DNA of 50,210 bases from an uncultured Oceanobacter sp. (GTDB lineage Bacteria; Pseudomonadota; Gammaproteobacteria; Pseudomonadales; Oceanobacteraceae): NCBI GenBank assembly GCA_913061185.1, contig CAJXTI010000023.1, positions 1 to 50,210 on the forward strand, in the 5' to 3' direction. The notes beneath the pieces are model-generated. The model was not told the DNA's origin, did no database searches, and was given only the letters and a program-made list of their open reading frames with translations. Positions 26,583 to 36,396 of the stretch are shown piece after piece. The translations under genes and the position numbers were made by a program. Every line of letters starts with the position of its first letter. Position 1 is the stretch's first letter.

Positions 26583-27716
26583 ATGACGATTTCAGCCTGT
26601 ATTGCACTTGCTTCATCAGGATCCAACCGACTTACCAGGGTATTATTGTGTATTCCGTTGTTTGGGCTGCTGGCAGCCTGCTCTGACGGCAACAGCAGCA
26701 GTGAAACGACTGCAACAGTCGCCCGCCCCGGTGAAATTTATCAGGTCGTCAGTAGTAAAGACGCCCTGCTACGCCGTTTTCCCGGCCAGGTAGAGGCTTC
26801 CGATGAGGTCTCTCTGGCCTTCCGGGTTCCCGGAGAATTACTGGAATTACCCGCCCAGGCAGGCAAACGGGTCAAGGCAGGAGAAGTCCTGGCGCGACTT
26901 GATCCTGCTGATTACCAGTTGCAACTGGACGAGCGTCAGGCCCGTTTCAACCTGGCCAATTCACAGTTTGAGCGTATCGAAAACCTGTTCCAGCAACGTC
27001 AGGTATCCAAAGCCCAATACGATCAGTCCAAAGCTGAGCTGGATATCAGTAAAGCGGCTCTTGGGGCAGCCCGCAGCAATGTTAGCTACACCACGCTGAA
27101 AGCACCGTTTGCCGGAGTGATCGCCGAAGTCTATGTTGACAACCATCAGTCTATGGCAGCAGGCACGCCCTTACTGAAATTGCAGGCTCGCGGCCAGCTG
27201 GTTGTCAGTATCCAGGTGCCGGAACAGCTGATGATTCAGCTCAGCCAATCCGGCAGCAGTTATCATCCAGATGTGGAATTTGATGCCCTGCCTGGCCAAC
27301 GCTTCAAGGCGACCTACAAGGAGCATAATACCCAAGCCGATCCGGCGACTGGCAGCTATCGCTTGCTGGTCACTTTGCCTAAACCCGCCGACCTCAATCC
27401 ACTCCCTGGTATGTCTGCCAGTGTCTACGCCGACCTGAACCAGATACTGGCCGTCAACGACAGCAATGTGCTGGTGCCCGCCCAAGCCATATTTCAGCAG
27501 GCAAAGCAGGCGACAGGCAGCAAGCAAGGCATGGTATGGCGGCTAAACGAACAGAATGAACTGGTTGCCCAGGCGGTTGAAACCGGCCGACTGACCCAGG
27601 AAGGCCTTGAAATTGTGGCCGGTCTCAAACCTGGTGACCGGATTTTGGCAGCGGGAGTACACCAGGCCCGCGAAGGCATGGTGATCCGCCCATGGATTCA
27701 GGAACAAGGTCTCTGA
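26583..27716 (+). CDS. RND efflux periplasmic adaptor (membrane fusion protein)
   Basis: 377-residue lipoprotein adaptor. The lipobox LLAAC places the lipidated Cys at residue 33. Biotinyl-lipoyl halves (LAFRVPGELLELPAQAGKRV and TTLKAPFAGVIAEV) flank an alpha-helical hairpin (about 110-170). A beta-barrel and membrane-proximal domain follow to the end. It links the inner-membrane pump at 27718 to an outer-membrane channel that is not in the window. No regulator gene is adjacent. Confidence 0.92.
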   Translation: MTISACIALASSGSNRLTRVLLCIPLFGLLAACSDGNSSSETTATVARPGEIYQVVSSKDALLRRFPGQVEASDEVSLAFRVPGELLELPAQAGKRVKAGEVLARLDPADYQLQLDERQARFNLANSQFERIENLFQQRQVSKAQYDQSKAELDISKAALGAARSNVSYTTLKAPFAGVIAEVYVDNHQSMAAGTPLLKLQARGQLVVSIQVPEQLMIQLSQSGSSYHPDVEFDALPGQRFKATYKEHNTQADPATGSYRLLVTLPKPADLNPLPGMSASVYADLNQILAVNDSNVLVPAQAIFQQAKQATGSKQGMVWRLNEQNELVAQAVETGRLTQEGLEIVAGLKPGDRILAAGVHQAREGMVIRPWIQEQGL

Positions 27717-27717
27717 C

Positions 27718-30700
27718 ATGTCACAACCCAACACCGTCAACCAACTTAATGCTGCCACTTATTTCATCAAGCACAGTACCACCAGCTGGATGCTGGTACT
27801 GATTCTGTTGGCAGGTGGCATCATCAGCTACCTCGGACTTGGCCGCCTTGAAGATCCGAAGTTCACCATCAAAGAAGCCATGGTCTACACCTACTACCCA
27901 GGTGCCAGCCCCTTGCAGGTAGAGGAAGAAGTCACTGCCAGGCTTGAAGACACCATCCAGTCCTTGCCTTACATCAAACACCTGGACTCCATCTCCAAAG
28001 CCGGACTGTCACAGATACACATTCAAGTTAAATCCGAATATCAGGGCGACACTCTGCCGCAAATATGGGACGAACTGCGGCGCAAGATCCACGACAAGAC
28101 CAGCTCATTACCACCAGGTTCTGCCACTCCCATCGTGCTGGATAACTTTGGTGACGTCTTTGGTGTACTGCTGGCGTTAACTGGCGACGGTTTTGATTAC
28201 AGCGAATTGTTCGACTATGCCGAGTACCTCAAACGCGAACTGATGACCCTGGAAGGTGTTTCCAATATCGAGATTGCCGGAGATCAACAACAACAGGTCT
28301 TTATTGATATTTCCCACGAACAAATGACCAACCTGGGTATTCCGCTGTCGCGTCTGTACCAGTTATTACAAACCCAGAACAGTGTCAGCAATGCCGGACA
28401 CATCCGGGTTGGCAATGAATATATTCGTATCTACCCGACTGGTGAATTCCAGAGCGTTCAGGAGCTGGGCGACCTGCTGATCAGCACACCGGGCTCCGAC
28501 AAACTGATTTATCTGAAAGACATTGCCCGTATTACGACCGGGGTTACCGAAAATCCGACCCACCTGGAGAACTATCAGGCGATACCCTCGCTACGCTTGG
28601 GTATCGCCTTTACCGACAGTGTTAATGTCATCGAAGTCGGCGCACAGGTTCGGGCCAAACTGGCAGAACTGGATAACAACCGTCCCCTCGGCATGGCGTT
28701 GCATACCATTTACGATCAGCCCGCTGAAGTCGATGCTTCATCGCAGAATTTTATTCTCAACCTCGCCATGGCCGTCGTCATTGTGATTGCCGTATTGCTG
28801 CTGTTTATGGGTGTCAGGGCAGGACTGATTATTGGTGCCATCCTGCTACTGACCATACTCGGCACTTTTATTGCCATGGCAACGTTTGGTATCAATCTGC
28901 ATCGTATCTCCCTCGGGGCGCTGATTATTGCTTTGGGGATGCTGGTTGATAATGCGCTGGTTATTACCGAAGGCATTATGGTCGGCTTGCAACGTGGTCA
29001 GAGCCGGGTTCAGGCGGCTTTTGATATTGTAAAACAAACCCAGTGGCCATTACTGGGGGCTACCGTGATTGCCATCACCGCTTTCGCACCTATCGGACTG
29101 TCGCCGGATTCGGTGGGCGAGTTTGTCGGTTCGCTGTTTTATGTCCTGATGATTTCGCTGTTACTCAGCTGGGTAACGGCACTGACCCTGACCCCCTTCC
29201 TCTGCAATCTGTTATTTCGGGAGCAACTCAGTAACGCCAGCCCGGCTGAAAACGGCAGAACGAATTCGTCTGCCCCTTATCAAGGTGCCCTGTATAACGG
29301 TTACCGTGCCATCCTGGCGACCATGCTGCATCATCGTGGTGTATCCATGATACTGATGGTTACCTTGATGGTGATCGCCGTTATCGGCTTTAGTCAGGTC
29401 AAACGAGCGTTTTTTCCACCATCCAATACCCCCATTTTTCTGGCGGATATCTGGTTACCGGAAGGCAGCGATATCCTTGCAACTCAGAAGCAGGCCCGCA
29501 AACTGGAGCAATGGTTTCAGCAACAGCAAGGCGTGGAATTTACCTCGTCCACCGTTGGCCAAGGAGAAGTCCGGTTTATGCTGACCTACGCTCCAGAAAA
29601 GCAATACGCCGCTTTTGCCCAGGTGTTGATCCGTACGGAACAACGCGAGCAGATTCCGGCGCTGATCAGCAGTGCCCAACAATACACCGCCACCGATATG
29701 CCTAACGCGTTTGTCAAATTCCAGCGGCTGCAAATTGGTTCCAGTACTCCGGCCAAGATTGAAGCCCGTTTTTCCGGCCCGGATCAAACTGAACTGCGAA
29801 TGCTGGCCGAGCAGGCAGAACAGATCCTGCGCACCGACCCGGCAGCCGATAACATCCGTCACAACTGGCGCGAACGAGTGAAAGTTATTCGTCCGCATCT
29901 GCAAGAAGAGGCAGCCCGGCGAGCAGGTATTTCCAAACAGGATCTCGACGACCTGCTGCAACTGAGTTTCTCCGGCAAACAGGTCGGACTGTACCGGGAA
30001 GGCACCCACCTAAAGCCCATGGTCTTGCGTCCACCGGAACAGGAACGCCTGAACGTCAACAACCTGATGGACTTGCAAATCTGGAGTCCGGTGTTTAACC
30101 GCTACATCCCGATTCAGCAAGTAGTCGATCGCTTTGATATTACCTTTGAAGATCCGTTGATCATGCGTCGCGACCGCAAACGTACCATCGAGGTTCTGGC
30201 CGACCCATCCTTTGCCTCAGCCCAAACTGCCGACGAATTGTTCCAGCGGATACGCCCCCAGCTGGAAGCCATTCCACTCCCCGCCGGATATCAACTGGAA
30301 TGGGGCGGAGAGTACGAATCGTCCCGAGATGCGCAGGCCAACGTATTCGCCTCGCTGCCAATGGGCTACCTGATCATGTTTATCATCACCATACTGCTGT
30401 TTAACGAATTACGGGCAGCGCTGGTGATCTGGGCCTGTGTACCACTGGCCATTATTGGCGTCACTGCGGGTATGTTGCTGCTCAGGGCCGAGTTTGGCTT
30501 TATGGCGCTGCTGGGATTCCTCAGCCTATCCGGCATGATCGTCAAAAACGGCATCGTGCTGGTGGATCAGATTCAATTGGAAGACCGCAGCGGTAAAAAT
30601 GGCTACGACGCTATCTTTGATGCCGCAGTCAGTCGCTTGCGCCCAGTCACCATGGCAGCGCTTACCACTATTTTGGGCATGGTGCCGCTGTTGACCGACC

Positions 30701-30819
30701 CCTTCTTCAACAGCATGGCAGTGGTCATCGCCTTTGGACTCGGCTTCGCCACGATACTGACACTGGGCGTCGTACCCGTCCTGTACAGTTACGCTCACAG
30801 AGTGAAAATTCCAGTCTGA
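27718..30819 (+). CDS. RND efflux pump inner-membrane transporter
   Basis: 1033-residue proton-driven exporter with 12 membrane helices and two large periplasmic loops. TM4 reads GMLVDNALVITEGI, with Asp-Asn where AcrB has Asp407-Asp408; the TM10 Lys is kept (GMIVKNGIVLVDQI). It belongs to the AcrB-like superfamily but to a subgroup distant from AcrB itself. Substrates cannot be predicted. The ATG follows the adaptor stop after one base, so the two are translated as a unit. Confidence 0.93.
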   Translation: MSQPNTVNQLNAATYFIKHSTTSWMLVLILLAGGIISYLGLGRLEDPKFTIKEAMVYTYYPGASPLQVEEEVTARLEDTIQSLPYIKHLDSISKAGLSQIHIQVKSEYQGDTLPQIWDELRRKIHDKTSSLPPGSATPIVLDNFGDVFGVLLALTGDGFDYSELFDYAEYLKRELMTLEGVSNIEIAGDQQQQVFIDISHEQMTNLGIPLSRLYQLLQTQNSVSNAGHIRVGNEYIRIYPTGEFQSVQELGDLLISTPGSDKLIYLKDIARITTGVTENPTHLENYQAIPSLRLGIAFTDSVNVIEVGAQVRAKLAELDNNRPLGMALHTIYDQPAEVDASSQNFILNLAMAVVIVIAVLLLFMGVRAGLIIGAILLLTILGTFIAMATFGINLHRISLGALIIALGMLVDNALVITEGIMVGLQRGQSRVQAAFDIVKQTQWPLLGATVIAITAFAPIGLSPDSVGEFVGSLFYVLMISLLLSWVTALTLTPFLCNLLFREQLSNASPAENGRTNSSAPYQGALYNGYRAILATMLHHRGVSMILMVTLMVIAVIGFSQVKRAFFPPSNTPIFLADIWLPEGSDILATQKQARKLEQWFQQQQGVEFTSSTVGQGEVRFMLTYAPEKQYAAFAQVLIRTEQREQIPALISSAQQYTATDMPNAFVKFQRLQIGSSTPAKIEARFSGPDQTELRMLAEQAEQILRTDPAADNIRHNWRERVKVIRPHLQEEAARRAGISKQDLDDLLQLSFSGKQVGLYREGTHLKPMVLRPPEQERLNVNNLMDLQIWSPVFNRYIPIQQVVDRFDITFEDPLIMRRDRKRTIEVLADPSFASAQTADELFQRIRPQLEAIPLPAGYQLEWGGEYESSRDAQANVFASLPMGYLIMFIITILLFNELRAALVIWACVPLAIIGVTAGMLLLRAEFGFMALLGFLSLSGMIVKNGIVLVDQIQLEDRSGKNGYDAIFDAAVSRLRPVTMAALTTILGMVPLLTDPFFNSMAVVIAFGLGFATILTLGVVPVLYSYAHRVKIPV

Positions 30820-30860
30820 GTGGATGGCAAACGACCCCTGTTTGTCGCTCAAATGCAATA

Positions 30861-30884
30861 CGGGTTCCTGCAAACCGGAACCCG
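30861..30884 (+). terminator. Stem-loop after the RND operon
   Basis: CGGGTTCC (30861-30868) and GGAACCCG (30877-30884) form a perfect 8-bp stem about 40 bp past the transporter stop; no T-run. Confidence 0.45.
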
Positions 30885-31028
30885 CGTTCGCTCCCTCCAT
30901 TAACAAACCGGCTAGTGTCCCCTAACAGCCGACTCTGCCAATACAAACCATTGTCATCCTTGTGCAACACCCCTGACATTTAAGTTCCACATTATGTTGT
31001 CTCCAAAACAACAAGGTGAGATGGAACG

Positions 31029-33554
31029 ATGCAACTATTGAAACTGGTTCAGGCAATTGCCCTGGCCACGCCGTTTATGCTGGCGGGCTGTGCTGGCGAT
31101 GATGGTATAAATGGCAAAGATGGTGCCCAGGGTGAAACTGGACAAAATGGTACAAACGGCTCTACCGGATCGGCAGGGACTGCTGGTCTGGTCAGCCTGA
31201 TCAAGCAAACTGAACTGCCAGAGCTGAGCGCCAAATGCTACGCCGGTGGCCTACAGGTTGACTCCGGTGTCGATCTGAACAGCGACGGCGCACTGGATGC
31301 CGACGAAATCACTGCAACCAGCTACCTGTGTAACGCCAACAAAGAGATGAACTTTGTTCGCATCGCGACGTTCCCGGTGTGTCAGCAGATTTCTGCTAGC
31401 TGTGATACCGATACCCAAACCGTGGCGGAAATCGTCGATTACAGCAAGGATGGCCTGACCCTGATCTACACCGACAGCCCAATGGAGCAGATCGGTTTTG
31501 TTGATATCAAGGATCCTGCCAACCCGGTAGCAGCAGGTACACTGGATGTCGGCGGAGAGCCAACGTCGGTGGCCGTAGTGGGCAACTATGCTCTGGTAGG
31601 GGTTAATACCTCGACAGACTTCGTTACACCTTCCGGTTCACTGACGGTCGTTGATATTGCGACCCAGACCATTGTTGCGACGATTGATATGGGCGGCCAG
31701 CCAGATTCTGTGGCTGTTAGCCACGACGGCATGTACGCCGCCGTTGCGATCGAAAACGAACGCGACGAAGACCTGGACGACGGTCAGATTGATGTTTCGC
31801 CACAATTGCCCGCCGGTTTCCTGATGGTGGTTGATACCAGCGATAGCGACCCGGCCAACTGGACAGCCACCCAGGTTGATATGACCGGGCTGGCGGATAT
31901 TGCCCCCACCGACCCGGAACCAGAATACGTCGACATCAATGACTACAATATTGCCGTTGTCACCATGCAGGAAAACAACCATCTGGTACTGGTTGATCTG
32001 GCAACCGCCAGCGTCATTAACCACTTCAGCGCCGGCACGGTTGACCTCGACGGTGTTGACCTGACCGAAGAAGATCCTGCCATCATCTCCCAGACCGAAT
32101 CAAAACTGGATGTTCCACGCGAACCAGACGGTGTTACCTGGGTGAACAATGAACTGTTTGTGACCGCTGACGAAGGCGACATGAACGGGGGCAGCCGTAC
32201 CTTCACGGTATTCAATACCTCTGGTGATGTAGTTGAATCGCTGATGATGGATCAGGTCGTGGCCATGATCGGCCAATATCCCGACGGCCGTTCCGGCAAC
32301 AAGGGTGCCGAGCTGGAAAATGCTGAATACGGCAAGTTTGGTGACAACGGCTTCCTGTTCGTCAACTCCGAGCGCGCCAGCCTGGTATTTGTCTTCGACA
32401 TGGCCGACCCTGCCAATCCAGAGCTGTTCCAGGTACTGCCAGCCGCGATGGGGCCTGAAGGCGTCAAGGCGATTCCTTCCCGCAACCTGCTGGTGGCTGC
32501 CAGCGAAGAAGATGATCGTGGTGGCAAGTTCCGTGGCAGCCTGAACATCTACCGCCTGGCGCAGCAAGAAGATGCCTACCCAACCATTATTTCTGAAGAA
32601 CGCGCCGATGGCTCGCCGATCCCATTCTCCGCCCTGTCCGGCTTGTCTGCCGATCCATCCAATGCTGACATGCTGTGGTCGCTGGAAGACAGCTTCTATG
32701 GCCAGAACCGCGTATTTGGTATCGATATCAGCACCAAGCCAGCCATGCTGACCACCGAAATAAAGCTGCTGGACAGCAATGATATTTTTGCCGCCGTCTC
32801 AACGTCAGGAGCTGCTATCGACGCCAACAGCTTCGACGATGCTGACCTGGCTGCCATGATCAATGACGACAAGTCGCTCAATATTGACGGCGAAGGTATT
32901 GCCGTTATGACCGATGGCAGCTTCTGGATTGCTTCCGAAGGCGCGGGCACCTTCAACGATGATGCCCGCGACATCACCAAGCTGAATTTTCTCTTCCATG
33001 CCGACTCTGCTGGCGTGATCTCCGACGTCGTTACCTTGCCGGATACCCTGAATGCAGTGCAGCTGCGTTTTGGTTTCGAAGGTGTCGCCGAATACGATGG
33101 CAAGCTGTATGTTGCCTTCCAGCGCGCCTGGAACAGCGAAGCCAACCCGCGTATTGGCATTTACGACCTCACGACCCAGAACTGGAGTTTTGTATTCTAC
33201 CCACTGGATGCGGTTGAATCCCAGAATGGCGGCTGGGTCGGCTTGTCCGACATCACTTCACTGGGTGACGGCCGCTTCCTGGTGTTGGAGCGCGATAATC
33301 AGGGTGGCCCGGATGCCGCAATCAAGCGCCTGTACAAGATTGATATGACCAATATCAGCAGTGAGACCACCATCAGCAAGACATTGGTGCGTGACCTGAT
33401 GGATGACCTGAAAGCCGCCGGTGGACTGGTACCTGAGAAGATCGAAGGGTCTGCCATGACCGCTTCTGGCGACGTCTACATTGTTAATGACAACGACGGT
33501 GTTGACGACAACAGCGGTGAGATCCAGCTGATCAATCTGGGTCAGCTGAATTAA
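31029..33554 (+). CDS. Large lipoprotein: Gly-X-Y stalk, DUF7151-like domain, propeller and phytase-type esterase-like domain
   Basis: 841-residue predicted lipoprotein with lipobox MLAGC (Cys21). Residues about 25-53 are collagen-like Gly-X-Y repeats (GKDGAQGETGQNGTNGSTG). A DUF7151-like segment (about 54-110) contains an EF-hand-like loop DLNSDGALDADE. A YVTN/choice-of-anchor beta-propeller follows (SVAVVGNYALVGV, DSVAVSHDGMYAAVAIEN). The C-terminal 300 residues resemble the esterase-like domain of phytase proteins (GEGIAVMTDGSFWIASEG, FGFEGVAEYDGKLYVAFQ). It is acidic and Asp-rich, suggesting calcium binding. Ribosome-binding site AAGGTGAG. Function is unknown; phosphate or phytate metabolism is only a possibility. 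Confidence 0.75.
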   Translation: MQLLKLVQAIALATPFMLAGCAGDDGINGKDGAQGETGQNGTNGSTGSAGTAGLVSLIKQTELPELSAKCYAGGLQVDSGVDLNSDGALDADEITATSYLCNANKEMNFVRIATFPVCQQISASCDTDTQTVAEIVDYSKDGLTLIYTDSPMEQIGFVDIKDPANPVAAGTLDVGGEPTSVAVVGNYALVGVNTSTDFVTPSGSLTVVDIATQTIVATIDMGGQPDSVAVSHDGMYAAVAIENERDEDLDDGQIDVSPQLPAGFLMVVDTSDSDPANWTATQVDMTGLADIAPTDPEPEYVDINDYNIAVVTMQENNHLVLVDLATASVINHFSAGTVDLDGVDLTEEDPAIISQTESKLDVPREPDGVTWVNNELFVTADEGDMNGGSRTFTVFNTSGDVVESLMMDQVVAMIGQYPDGRSGNKGAELENAEYGKFGDNGFLFVNSERASLVFVFDMADPANPELFQVLPAAMGPEGVKAIPSRNLLVAASEEDDRGGKFRGSLNIYRLAQQEDAYPTIISEERADGSPIPFSALSGLSADPSNADMLWSLEDSFYGQNRVFGIDISTKPAMLTTEIKLLDSNDIFAAVSTSGAAIDANSFDDADLAAMINDDKSLNIDGEGIAVMTDGSFWIASEGAGTFNDDARDITKLNFLFHADSAGVISDVVTLPDTLNAVQLRFGFEGVAEYDGKLYVAFQRAWNSEANPRIGIYDLTTQNWSFVFYPLDAVESQNGGWVGLSDITSLGDGRFLVLERDNQGGPDAAIKRLYKIDMTNISSETTISKTLVRDLMDDLKAAGGLVPEKIEGSAMTASGDVYIVNDNDGVDDNSGEIQLINLGQLN

Positions 33555-33625
33555 ACCGGTTCAAACCGCCCAAGCGGGCTTTGGCCCGCAAACATTGCCG
33601 CGAAGACATCGCATAAAAACGATAG

Positions 33626-33666
33626 GCATAAAAAAACCCGTGCTCTCCTGAGTACGGGTTTTTTAT
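33626..33666. terminator. Bidirectional intrinsic terminator
   Basis: AAAAAACCCGTGCTC (33631-33645) pairs with GAGTACGGGTTTTTT (33650-33664), including one G-T pair, around TCCT. A/T runs on both sides let it stop the lipoprotein gene (plus) and the leftward gene at 33810. Confidence 0.88.
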
Positions 33667-33809
33667 GACAATGCGGTTTTGCCCGGTTATCGGGTTCAAC
33701 AATCATCAGAGATTGACATTTACTCTGATCCGCCTCCCCTCGGTTAGAACCTCACCTTTACTCCGTTCCTTGACGGGCATTGGCCTGATTCTCACCAGCG
33801 GTTCGAGTG

Positions 33810-34256
33810 CTAATAACGTCGCCCTCGATACAAACGTTTACCCTTACGACTATCCGACTCAGCATCTTTGTGGGTTACCGGCTCTTCGTAGGCAACGCCA
33901 CGATAAGTTCTGTGTACCAGACTCTGTTCGCCTGCCTGCTGATCCGCATCCGTGGATCGAAGTTGTCGAAAGGCAACCCCTCGATACATTTCAACCCGTG
34001 CTTCAAAACCGTCCGGTACAATCTCCTGCTGCAATCGTAAAAAAGCCTTGCGTCCGGCAACAGGCTGAGCTTCCAGAAAGGCCACCGCCGCCTGAAATAA
34101 TTCGTTCCTGCTACTCGATAACGCCTCCATTACCATCTGAAAAGCAGCTTCTGTATCTTGCCGCCATTTCACCCGATTACCGGTAATCACTTCATATTTT
34201 AATGCCAGCGCAAATAATGCTTTTTCCGCTGGTGTATCCATAGCTGCAGCGTTCAC
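33810..34256 (-). CDS. Small protein with three C-terminal YRG motifs (DUF4278-like)
   Basis: 148 residues. Residues 1-80 look helical (AEKALFALALKYEVITG, NELFQAAVAFLEAQ). The C-terminal 60 residues carry three spaced copies of an aromatic-Arg-Gly motif: MYRGVAF (90-96), TYRGVAY (117-123) and LYRGRRY (142-148, the very end), separated by charged linkers. The motif resembles DUF4278, a short repeat best known in cyanobacteria. The start is GTG at 34256, supported by GGAGAG seven bases upstream. Function is unknown; the tail is basic and could bind nucleic acid, which is inference. Confidence 0.65.
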   Translation of the reverse strand: MNAAAMDTPAEKALFALALKYEVITGNRVKWRQDTEAAFQMVMEALSSSRNELFQAAVAFLEAQPVAGRKAFLRLQQEIVPDGFEARVEMYRGVAFRQLRSTDADQQAGEQSLVHRTYRGVAYEEPVTHKDAESDSRKGKRLYRGRRY

Positions 34257-34795
34257 GCAGTCTCTCCTGAGTTATCTACCATCCTTTTTGAGCGGTGAAT
34301 CCCTGTCTGAAAAACGCTCTACTACTCACTTCAGAAACGTTACTTTTTTGACAGCATTCCACCCCCTTGCCACAAAAAACGCCGGGAATCGAACCACCTG
34401 TTACGGCTATCGATAGCGATCACTGGTTCCCCCCGAGACAAAAACCCGGCGACATGTGCGCAGATGCAGGTTTAATGCATAACGCATTGAATGAACACCA
34501 CCAGATATTCGAGCCACTGGTCGTGCTTCCCAACCACATCGGCCAGACTAACAAAGAGAACAAACAAGGGGGTGAAAAAATAAAGTTTGACTTACCAGCT
34601 AAAAAGATTTGGCCTTTTATGATCCACAAGCGGGGGATTAAAAAGAACACGGAAGCAGTCAATATGACTCGTATGAGATGACACGTACTTCGGTAGCGTT
34701 ATCGATAGCGGTCTGACAACCGTTACAGATACTCATTTTATAATCTTACGGTAGCCGCTTGCTGACCGACAGCGCCTGCAGGCAGGCACGTTCCG
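34257..34795. other. Intergenic region, no confident gene
   Basis: About 540 bp. The 12-base palindrome GCTATCGATAGC (34406-34417) and a near copy, TTATCGATAGCG (34699-34710), lie 280 bp apart. Open frames on both strands lack start signals and domains. Confidence 0.5.
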
Positions 34796-36193
34796 TCAAT
34801 ACCCTTCCGGCCGGGTTTTGATAATATCGCGGCGAAAGTACTCTTCGTAGCTCATCCAGATGGTGATCAGCAAGCCGGGCATCTCATGATTTTTCAGGGT
34901 TTGTTCCATCAACAGCAGTTGATAATCAAAAATATCGTCGCTATGAACCATCCAGTGATGGGCATGGTCAGGCCTGTCTCCAAAAAAACTCGGCTCACCA
35001 CTAAACACGCGCTGATAAAAGCTGAAAACCTTTTCCCTGGAACGACGCCGGGTGATGTTTTCAAAATAAGGGGACAAAATCGGATCAGCAAAAATCTGCA
35101 AGTAGAAGTCTGCCACGATGGTGGCAAGGCGATTATCTTCATTGAGCCAGGCCCAAAGCTCTGGTTGAGGGTCCGGGTAATCAGGCTGACACTCGTCATT
35201 CTCTGGCAAAGCCACCAGCGGTTGGCTTTCAAACGGATCAAACCGCATACGGCCTTCCGGAATCCCCAGCCGTAATAACTCATCGCGACTCTGATACACC
35301 GCGTCCGGGCTACCACATAAAAACCAGTAGGCATCGCAATAACGGCTGTTCAATGACGCCAGTGATGTAAACAGTTCACTGCGACTTTCAAGACCGGTGT
35401 ATTGCATTGAGGCACTTGCCTGTATCTCACCCGCCAGATCCCAACTGTCCGATTCGCCATACAAGCCATTCTTACCGTGGGCAACATGGAGCAGGTGTCC
35501 ACCCACAGCCGCTTCACCACCATCCAGTATTTGCTGGCTAATACCAGCCATTGGTGCCAATCCGGCACCAAAAGCCACCATCACCACCGTATTCATACCG
35601 TCTTCAAGGCAACAGTCACCATCCGCCAGACTGAGAGCAATGTCCGTACCCGCCGTCAACTCGTCCGTAATCCAGCGGCTGACATGGCCCTGATCATGAC
35701 GACGAATATGAAACTCCAACGGCTGTCGGCGTTGCGGAGAGCAAGCCAGCGAATAAGGACGTGCCTGGCCATCTGAGTGGTAGAGCCAGACAAACTGCCC
35801 GGCCTTATAAATCACATCAACCGATGGCTGAACATGTAACTGTACAATGTCATCGGTCAACCAGCGCTTGCCAACCACCAGTCCGGTCACCGTCGTCCTT
35901 GCATAAACAGGGTTATCAGCCAGTCCAGGAGCAGGATCAAGCAGTTCGATGGAACCCTTGAGCCGTGTTTTACAAGGTAGAAAATGCCCGCTCGCCACCA
36001 AGTTAGGTGCCAGTGTTCCGGTTTTTAGCCGTTCCAGATCCGGGTCAAATGCCGTTGCCCTGATGATGCAGGCGTTACAGACACCTGCCCGGCAAGAATA
36101 TTCGAGTTCAACCCCCTGACGCAGCAGGCCCGCCAGAATGGTTTCATCCTCTCGTAATTGAAAAATGCGCCCCTGATAACAAACCTCTGGCAT
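34796..36193 (-). CDS. Ferredoxin-FAD/NAD reductase-truncated globin fusion
   Basis: 465 residues in three parts. Residues 1-85: plant-type [2Fe-2S] ferredoxin with C34, C39, C42 and C74 (CRAGVCNAC...C). Residues about 95-325: ferredoxin-NADP reductase-type module with FAD motif RPYSLA (145-150), nucleotide motif FGAGLAPM (208-215) and CGSP (293-296). Residues about 350-465: truncated-globin-like domain (VADFYLQIFADPILSPYF, DHAHHWMVHSDDIFD) with likely proximal His413. Flavohaemoglobins carry globin first; this order is reversed and adds an iron-sulfur centre. A nitric oxide dioxygenase or oxygen-linked reductase role is plausible. The frame extends 30 codons upstream to 36283, but homology begins at the ATG at 36193; neither start has a strong ribosome-binding site. 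Confidence 0.78.
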   Translation of the reverse strand: MPEVCYQGRIFQLREDETILAGLLRQGVELEYSCRAGVCNACIIRATAFDPDLERLKTGTLAPNLVASGHFLPCKTRLKGSIELLDPAPGLADNPVYARTTVTGLVVGKRWLTDDIVQLHVQPSVDVIYKAGQFVWLYHSDGQARPYSLACSPQRRQPLEFHIRRHDQGHVSRWITDELTAGTDIALSLADGDCCLEDGMNTVVMVAFGAGLAPMAGISQQILDGGEAAVGGHLLHVAHGKNGLYGESDSWDLAGEIQASASMQYTGLESRSELFTSLASLNSRYCDAYWFLCGSPDAVYQSRDELLRLGIPEGRMRFDPFESQPLVALPENDECQPDYPDPQPELWAWLNEDNRLATIVADFYLQIFADPILSPYFENITRRRSREKVFSFYQRVFSGEPSFFGDRPDHAHHWMVHSDDIFDYQLLLMEQTLKNHEMPGLLITIWMSYEEYFRRDIIKTRPEGY

Positions 36194-36363
36194 GGCGTAC
36201 TCGTTGTGCCCTATCTGACAGGGATAGTGATGAATAAACCGGAATAAGTGAACAATACACCATAAAAAACAGCGGTTTTCCATAACCCTGCTTATGACAA
36301 TCTACGCTATTGCACCACTCCGCTATTCCATAATACTGGCTTAGTGACTTGCTGATGCACCAC

Positions 36364-36390
36364 GGGGCGCTCTCAATGATAGAACGCCCC
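36364..36390. repeat. Hairpin sharing its sequence with the element at 48465
   Basis: GGGGCG-C-TCT pairs with AGA-A-CGCCCC around CAATGAT. Positions 36365-36380 (GGGCGCTCTCAATGAT) match 48465-48480 at 15 of 16 bases, suggesting remnants of the same mobile element end. Confidence 0.5.
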
Positions 36391-36396
36391 TCGGAG

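Noticed and set aside
30950..30975. Possible Pho box before the large lipoprotein (TTGTCATCCTTGTGCAAC)
   Set aside because: The first half-repeat fits CTGTCAT but the second does not; insufficient to claim PhoB control.
34375..34420. tRNA-like 3' half on the minus strand (complement of GCCGGGAATCGAACC)
   Set aside because: Resembles a T-arm, but there is no proper 5-bp T-stem partner, acceptor stem or CCA end, and no anticodon arm could be folded.
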